Positions 59,928 to 64,000 of a DNA stretch of 64,000 nucleotides are shown here, one piece after another. The translations under genes and the position numbers were made by a program. Within the stretch, counting starts at the first letter, position 1. Every line of letters begins with the position of its first letter. Source of the stretch: Longitalea arenae. Lineage in GTDB: Bacteria; Bacteroidota; Bacteroidia; Chitinophagales; Chitinophagaceae. The stretch covers positions 434,001 to 498,000 of the forward strand of contig NZ_JAFFJX010000004.1 in assembly GCF_016924755.1 (NCBI RefSeq). Direction: 5' to 3'. The notes beneath the pieces are model-generated. The model did no database searches, was not told the DNA's origin, and was given only the letters and a program-made list of their open reading frames with translations.

Positions 59928-62168
59928 ATGAATGAAATCAATCGCAAACCGCTCAATTCGTTAGGGTACGACTTCATTCCGGCGCCTTATTTACCCAAGG
60001 GGAAAGATGAATACTATCTGCGCAATAAACAGGTAAAGAACGGGATCCATTACCGCCACTTGTCTGCCTATGAAATTGAAGTATTGGTGCGCAACCGCAA
60101 TACATCTGACAACTGGAACAACCTGCTGGTATCCGATGCATTCAATGCAGAACTGGTGCAGAACTGTAAGTTCTTTGGACTGGTACGCATTGGCAAACTG
60201 GAACCTTACTATCTCGAATATCATAATCTTCGCCGCCCGGTAGGCTTTTATAACAGTACCGTTATCAGCTGCGATTTTGGCGATAATGTAGTAGTAGATA
60301 ACGTGAATTACATCTCCCATTACATCATCGGCAACGACGTGATGCTGGTAAACTGTAATGAAATTGCAACCACCGATCACTCGAAATTCGGTAATGGTAT
60401 ATTAAAAGAAGGCGAACCGGAGAACATCCGCATCTGGATGGAATTGTGTAATGAAAATGCAGGCCGCAGCATTCTGCCATTCGACGGCATTTTGCCGGGT
60501 GATGCATTTTTATGGACCTATTTCCGCGACGATGATAAACTGTTGAACCGTTTTAAGGAATTCACGGAGAAGAAATTTGATGCGCTCCGTGGTTATTACG
60601 GCACTATTGGCGACCGAACCGTTATCAAGAACTGCCGTATCATCAAAGACGTGAAGATTGGCACCGATGCTTATTTGAAAGGCGCCAACAAGATAAAGAA
60701 CGTAACCATTAATTCTTCCAGCGAAGCCAATACCCAGGTGGGTGAAGGTTGCGAGCTGGTGAATGGTATCATCGGTTATGGATGCCGGCTGTTCTATGGC
60801 GTAAAAGCCGTACGTTTCGTGCTGGCATCGCATTCACAATTGAAATACGGGGCCAGGTTGATCAACTCTTACCTGGGCGATAACTCTACTATTTCCTGTT
60901 GTGAAGTGTTGAACTCCCTTATCTTCCCTTCGCATGAGCAGCACCATAACAATTCATTCTTATGTGCAGCGCTGATCCAGGGACAAAGCAATATGGCGGC
61001 AGGCGCTACTGTGGGTTCTAACCACAACAGCCGCAGCCCGGATGGTGAGATCGTTGCCGGACGGGGCTTCTGGCCCGGACTCTGTGTGAGCCTGAAGCAC
61101 AATTCAAAATTTGCCTGCTATACCATACTCACCAAAGGCGACTATCCTGCGGAACTAAATATTCAGCTTCCATTCTCACTGGTGAGTAATGATCTTTGTA
61201 ATGATCAGCTGATAGTGATGCCGGCCTATTGGTTCATGTATAATATGTACGCCCTGGCCCGCAATTCCTGGAAATATGTTGACCGCGATAAACGCATTGA
61301 TAAGACCCAGCACCTGGAATTCAATTTCCTGGCGCCTGATTCAATCAACGATGTGCTGCAGGCATTGCCCCTGTTGCAGAAATTTACCGGCAAAGCCTGG
61401 TTGAAGCGGGAAGGCAACCATAAAAAAATGAGCGACGACGAGATGATTGCCATTGGCCAGGCATTGCTCGATACGAATGATCCGGTTGTGAATGAATTGG
61501 ATATTCTGGCCGATGATTTTGAGAACACCCGCCGGCCGGTACGAATTCTAAAGGTAATGAAAGCGTATCATTTGTTCAGGGAATTGGTAATGTATTACCT
61601 AACCCAACAGTTATTGGAGCATATCGGCATCAATAACATTAAAACCCATGAACAATTGATCGAAAGCCTGCCATCAAAAGCGGTCATCGCTCCATGGATG
61701 AACGTAGGCGGACAATTGATCCTTCGCTCAGAAATTGATAAACTCAACAAACAGATCGTTGCCGGTAAGATCAAGGACTGGGAAGCAGTACATGCCTTTT
61801 ATGTGCAACAAGGGAAAAACTACCCCATGGAAAAGCTGGCCCATGCCATGGCTGCCGTAAAAGAGGTATTTGATATCAATCTGAAAAAAGCCAGTCCGGC
61901 CATTATCAAGAGCTTGTTGCAGCAAAGCATTCATACCAGGGAATGGATGGTGAAAGAGATCTATGAATCACGCGCCAAGGATTACCGCAATCCTTTCCGC
62001 AAGATGGTATATGAATCAACCGAAGCCATGAACAAGGTAGTGGGAAAGCTGGAAGACAACAGCTTTATCAAACAGGAACAAGAAGCACTGGAAGAATACA
62101 AAAAGCATATTCAACAGTTGGTGTCTAAATTAAAACTGGACAAGCCGAATAAATTGAAAGTTGCCTAA
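59928..62168 (+). CDS. DUF4954 protein with left-handed beta-helix
   Basis: A 746-residue cytoplasmic protein of the DUF4954 family, common in Bacteroidota and some spirochaetes. Residues about 60-370 have the hexapeptide-like spacing of left-handed beta-helix transferases: STVISCDFGDNVVVDNVNYI, HYIIGNDVMLVNCNEI, GDRTVIKNCRIIKDVKIGTD and AGATVGSNHNSRSPDGEIVA. The C-terminal third is helical. Sugar nucleotidyltransferase or acyltransferase activity is a guess from the fold. It follows glmS on the same strand by 158 bases, so an amino-sugar link is possible but unproven. Confidence 0.85.
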   Translation: MNEINRKPLNSLGYDFIPAPYLPKGKDEYYLRNKQVKNGIHYRHLSAYEIEVLVRNRNTSDNWNNLLVSDAFNAELVQNCKFFGLVRIGKLEPYYLEYHNLRRPVGFYNSTVISCDFGDNVVVDNVNYISHYIIGNDVMLVNCNEIATTDHSKFGNGILKEGEPENIRIWMELCNENAGRSILPFDGILPGDAFLWTYFRDDDKLLNRFKEFTEKKFDALRGYYGTIGDRTVIKNCRIIKDVKIGTDAYLKGANKIKNVTINSSSEANTQVGEGCELVNGIIGYGCRLFYGVKAVRFVLASHSQLKYGARLINSYLGDNSTISCCEVLNSLIFPSHEQHHNNSFLCAALIQGQSNMAAGATVGSNHNSRSPDGEIVAGRGFWPGLCVSLKHNSKFACYTILTKGDYPAELNIQLPFSLVSNDLCNDQLIVMPAYWFMYNMYALARNSWKYVDRDKRIDKTQHLEFNFLAPDSINDVLQALPLLQKFTGKAWLKREGNHKKMSDDEMIAIGQALLDTNDPVVNELDILADDFENTRRPVRILKVMKAYHLFRELVMYYLTQQLLEHIGINNIKTHEQLIESLPSKAVIAPWMNVGGQLILRSEIDKLNKQIVAGKIKDWEAVHAFYVQQGKNYPMEKLAHAMAAVKEVFDINLKKASPAIIKSLLQQSIHTREWMVKEIYESRAKDYRNPFRKMVYESTEAMNKVVGKLEDNSFIKQEQEALEEYKKHIQQLVSKLKLDKPNKLKVA

Positions 62169-62174
62169 AGGGCG

Positions 62175-62300
62175 ATAAGTCGAATTAGTCAAAGGGTCAA
62201 ATGAGTCAAATTAGTCATAACGGTCAAATGCTTTGACTTTGTGATTAATTTGACTCATTTAATTTATTGACAGATTTGAATCGTTACTGATTTGACTCAA
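62175..62300. repeat. GTCAAAT/AGTCAAA heptamer-like words
   Basis: Imperfect AGTCAAA, GGTCAAAT and TTAGTCAT words on the plus strand (62185-62230), then the reverse-complement form TTTGACT, ATTTGACTCATTT (62235-62298). The halves could form a long hairpin between the convergent DUF4954 gene and the T9SS protein gene. Confidence 0.8.
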
Positions 62301-62304
62301 CCTG

Positions 62305-63996
62305 TTACTTAACAAACCGCAATATATTCGAAGGTCCTTTAGGCGTAAAAGCGTAAATGCTATAGATACCTGAGGGCAAGCCTGGCAGTGCGAGTGGCAA
62401 ATGGTTCAACCCACGTTCAATACTCCTATTGATCACTTTCACGATCCTGCCATTATTATCGACAATACAAAGCTTTGCCTGCGTTTTCTGAGATGCGCGG
62501 CAAGAAAGCAGCTGAGCATTGGAGTTGCTAATAGCCAATAATTGCAAGGGGCCTGTATTATCATTTACTGCATTATTTCTGTTAGCCGCCATTGGATTAT
62601 TACTGACTGTAAGCGGCCCTTCAACGGGAACACTGCTTCCCAGGGTAAAAAGTTCAGGAGCCGAACTCCAGGAAGTGACATTATTACTCACTACAGATCC
62701 ACGCGAACCGGCAGTACCGGTAAAACCGGTGTTACCGTAATTTAACCATACATTATTGTCAAGTTTGGCAACCCTTGCCGTTGTAAGATTGGTGCCTACG
62801 CCACTGTTGGGGCCATTAAATGATAATTCAAGGGAAGCCGACGCCGGAGTGCTGGTTTCGCCCTGAACAGTCCAGTATCCGACGGGAGAAATTTGATTGA
62901 TGCCTGAACCGTACGTATTACTGATCTGCTGCGGATTACTGTTAAAAAATTCTACATTGAAATGGCCGTTACCATTTTTCAAAGCAAGCCATCGCATGAC
63001 GCCTTCTTTTCCAACCGGGAATAAAAAATGGCTGGTGGCAGACAGGCCTTCCTTACGAAGCGGTCCATCAATATAACTCTTGTTCGATAAGCTGTCAACC
63101 ACCATACCACAACCAGGAAGCAACTTTAAGAGATTACCCGTTGAAGTAATTATTTTTCCATTAGCCAGGTTTAATAAATAAGGCAATGACCAGGGGGCCA
63201 TGAGCGTGGCGCCGCTGGCATTATTCATTTTTACAGCAATGCTGTCTTTAATGATCCCTTTACAATCGATGTGTTGATTTACATTGCCGCCGAATACGAT
63301 CTCCGGGAAACCAGTGCCTGTTTCACAAATTAATGCGGTAGCAGCTTGTACCAGGTGCCTGCCGATCACAGTGACCAGCGTACGGGCAGTATTGCCGAGA
63401 TTAATGGTTCCGCCCTCTTGGATAAGATCACGCCCTATGAACAATGTATCGGCAAAGTTCAGGCTGAAGGTCACTCCTGTGCCTGCAAGCAGGTCGCTTC
63501 TTACCGTAATTGTATTAATACCAGAACCCGAGTAAGTAACTGTTCCATTCATGGCATTGGCCGATAACACCAGTTTACCATAGGTACGGCCACTCAGGGA
63601 AAGGGTGCTGGAAGCAGTTGGTATGTCAAATTCAAAAATGCCCTCTTCAGTACCGGGCGCTTTGGACAGAACGGCTACGATCGCGGCATGGCTGCCGGCA
63701 CTGTTTTGGATATACCGGCCGCCATTCTGAATTCTTAGCGAATCAGCTATTGACACAGGCAAACCATTGTCGGCACCGGATGCATTTCTAAAAATGCCAC
63801 CATTGCCGATCACCATTCCATAGGTGGCGCCAGACATGGTAAAAGCAGGAATGGCCGTGTTAGCAGCTGGGAGTATTAATTCAATGGTATTACCTGAAGC
63901 CGGCGTAATGGCTATTGATCGTACCTGTACACTGCTACTACCACCAGGCAAGGTAACGGTATAAGCGCCGGTAATAAAGGTATTATCAAGGATCAC
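62305..63996 (-). CDS. C-terminal part of a T9SS-exported repeat protein (5' end cut)
   Basis: At least 563 residues; the frame runs to the window edge, so the N-terminus is missing. The body has Gly/Ser/Thr-rich beta segments (GMVIGNGGIFRNASGADN, LNLANGKIITSTGNLLKLLP) like the autotransporter-type or adhesin-like secreted proteins of Chitinophagaceae. Near the end comes a T9SS type A sorting tail: AKLCIVDNNGRIVKVINR, LNHLPLALPGLPSGIYSIYAF and ILRFVK. It would be exported across the outer membrane and anchored or released by PorU. Function of the body is unknown. Confidence 0.85.
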   Translation of the reverse strand: MILDNTFITGAYTVTLPGGSSSVQVRSIAITPASGNTIELILPAANTAIPAFTMSGATYGMVIGNGGIFRNASGADNGLPVSIADSLRIQNGGRYIQNSAGSHAAIVAVLSKAPGTEEGIFEFDIPTASSTLSLSGRTYGKLVLSANAMNGTVTYSGSGINTITVRSDLLAGTGVTFSLNFADTLFIGRDLIQEGGTINLGNTARTLVTVIGRHLVQAATALICETGTGFPEIVFGGNVNQHIDCKGIIKDSIAVKMNNASGATLMAPWSLPYLLNLANGKIITSTGNLLKLLPGCGMVVDSLSNKSYIDGPLRKEGLSATSHFLFPVGKEGVMRWLALKNGNGHFNVEFFNSNPQQISNTYGSGINQISPVGYWTVQGETSTPASASLELSFNGPNSGVGTNLTTARVAKLDNNVWLNYGNTGFTGTAGSRGSVVSNNVTSWSSAPELFTLGSSVPVEGPLTVSNNPMAANRNNAVNDNTGPLQLLAISNSNAQLLSCRASQKTQAKLCIVDNNGRIVKVINRSIERGLNHLPLALPGLPSGIYSIYAFTPKGPSNILRFVK

Positions 63997-64000
63997 ATCA

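Overview
The window looks like chromosomal DNA of a Bacteroidota bacterium, most probably a Chitinophagaceae member such as a Niastella/Chitinophaga relative. This rests on a Porin_10 porin, a TonB-dependent receptor with a carboxypeptidase-like N-terminal domain, a PorW/SprE homologue, type IX secretion (T9SS) tail domains, a TlpA/DUF4369 thioredoxin, DUF2911, DUF4403 and DUF4954 proteins, and the near absence of Shine-Dalgarno sequences. The genus is inferred. No rRNA, tRNA, CRISPR array, prophage or insertion sequence was seen. Both window edges cut a gene.

Layout. 0-6.3 kb: membrane LytTR regulator (left edge), DUF2306 membrane protein, Porin_10, purine nucleoside phosphorylase, sucC. 6.5-8.5 kb: a DUF4468-like protein, then about 1.5 kb without a normal gene; this stretch holds a degenerate repeat array, two terminator-like hairpins and three very short reading frames. 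8.5-18.8 kb: GNAT, SprT-like metalloprotease, small membrane protein, bactofilin with a membrane-anchor partner, divergently transcribed PorW/SprE homologue, PBP1A and a DUF2911 protein. 18.9-31.5 kb (all minus strand): TlpA-like thioredoxin, then one long cluster read trpE-G-D-C-F-(GNAT)-B-A-hisH-(GNAT-hisA fusion)-hisF-hisIE. A leader peptide with three consecutive Trp codons and a terminator/antiterminator precede it. A ParE-type toxin-antitoxin pair abuts its promoter side. 31.6-43 kb: small GNAT, pdxJ, two small proteins made only of a T9SS-tail-like domain, a TonB-dependent receptor, a repeat-rich gap, a YCII-like protein, two uncharacterised proteins, a Gfo/Idh/MocA oxidoreductase, a methyltransferase, rpe and a TPR lipoprotein. 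43-64 kb: WD40-like propeller protein, small membrane protein, secreted protein, bestrophin, M48 protease, DUF4403 lipoprotein, ECF sigma factor with an overlapping membrane/beta-barrel protein, SET protein, mgtE, S9 peptidase, glmS, a DUF4954 left-handed beta-helix protein, and the C-terminal part of a large T9SS-exported protein (right edge).

How the genes work together. The trp-his cluster encodes all chorismate-to-tryptophan steps plus the last four activities of the IMP-branch half of histidine synthesis (HisIE, HisA, HisHF). Its leader fits ribosome-mediated attenuation by tryptophan, so histidine genes downstream may be co-controlled with tryptophan. Bactofilin, its anchor partner, PBP1A and PorW/SprE form an envelope neighbourhood.

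The most unusual material is in gaps. Many carry their own short-period (7-8 bp) degenerate tandem repeats; one AACCGGT-like heptamer family recurs in at least seven gaps. The best candidate for something undescribed is the minus-strand element at about 7.08-7.48 kb. It has ten to eleven GGA-pair/GGTTTTTC units of variable length, ending in a terminator hairpin and overlapping a tiny Cys-x-x-Cys reading frame. Its function is unknown.
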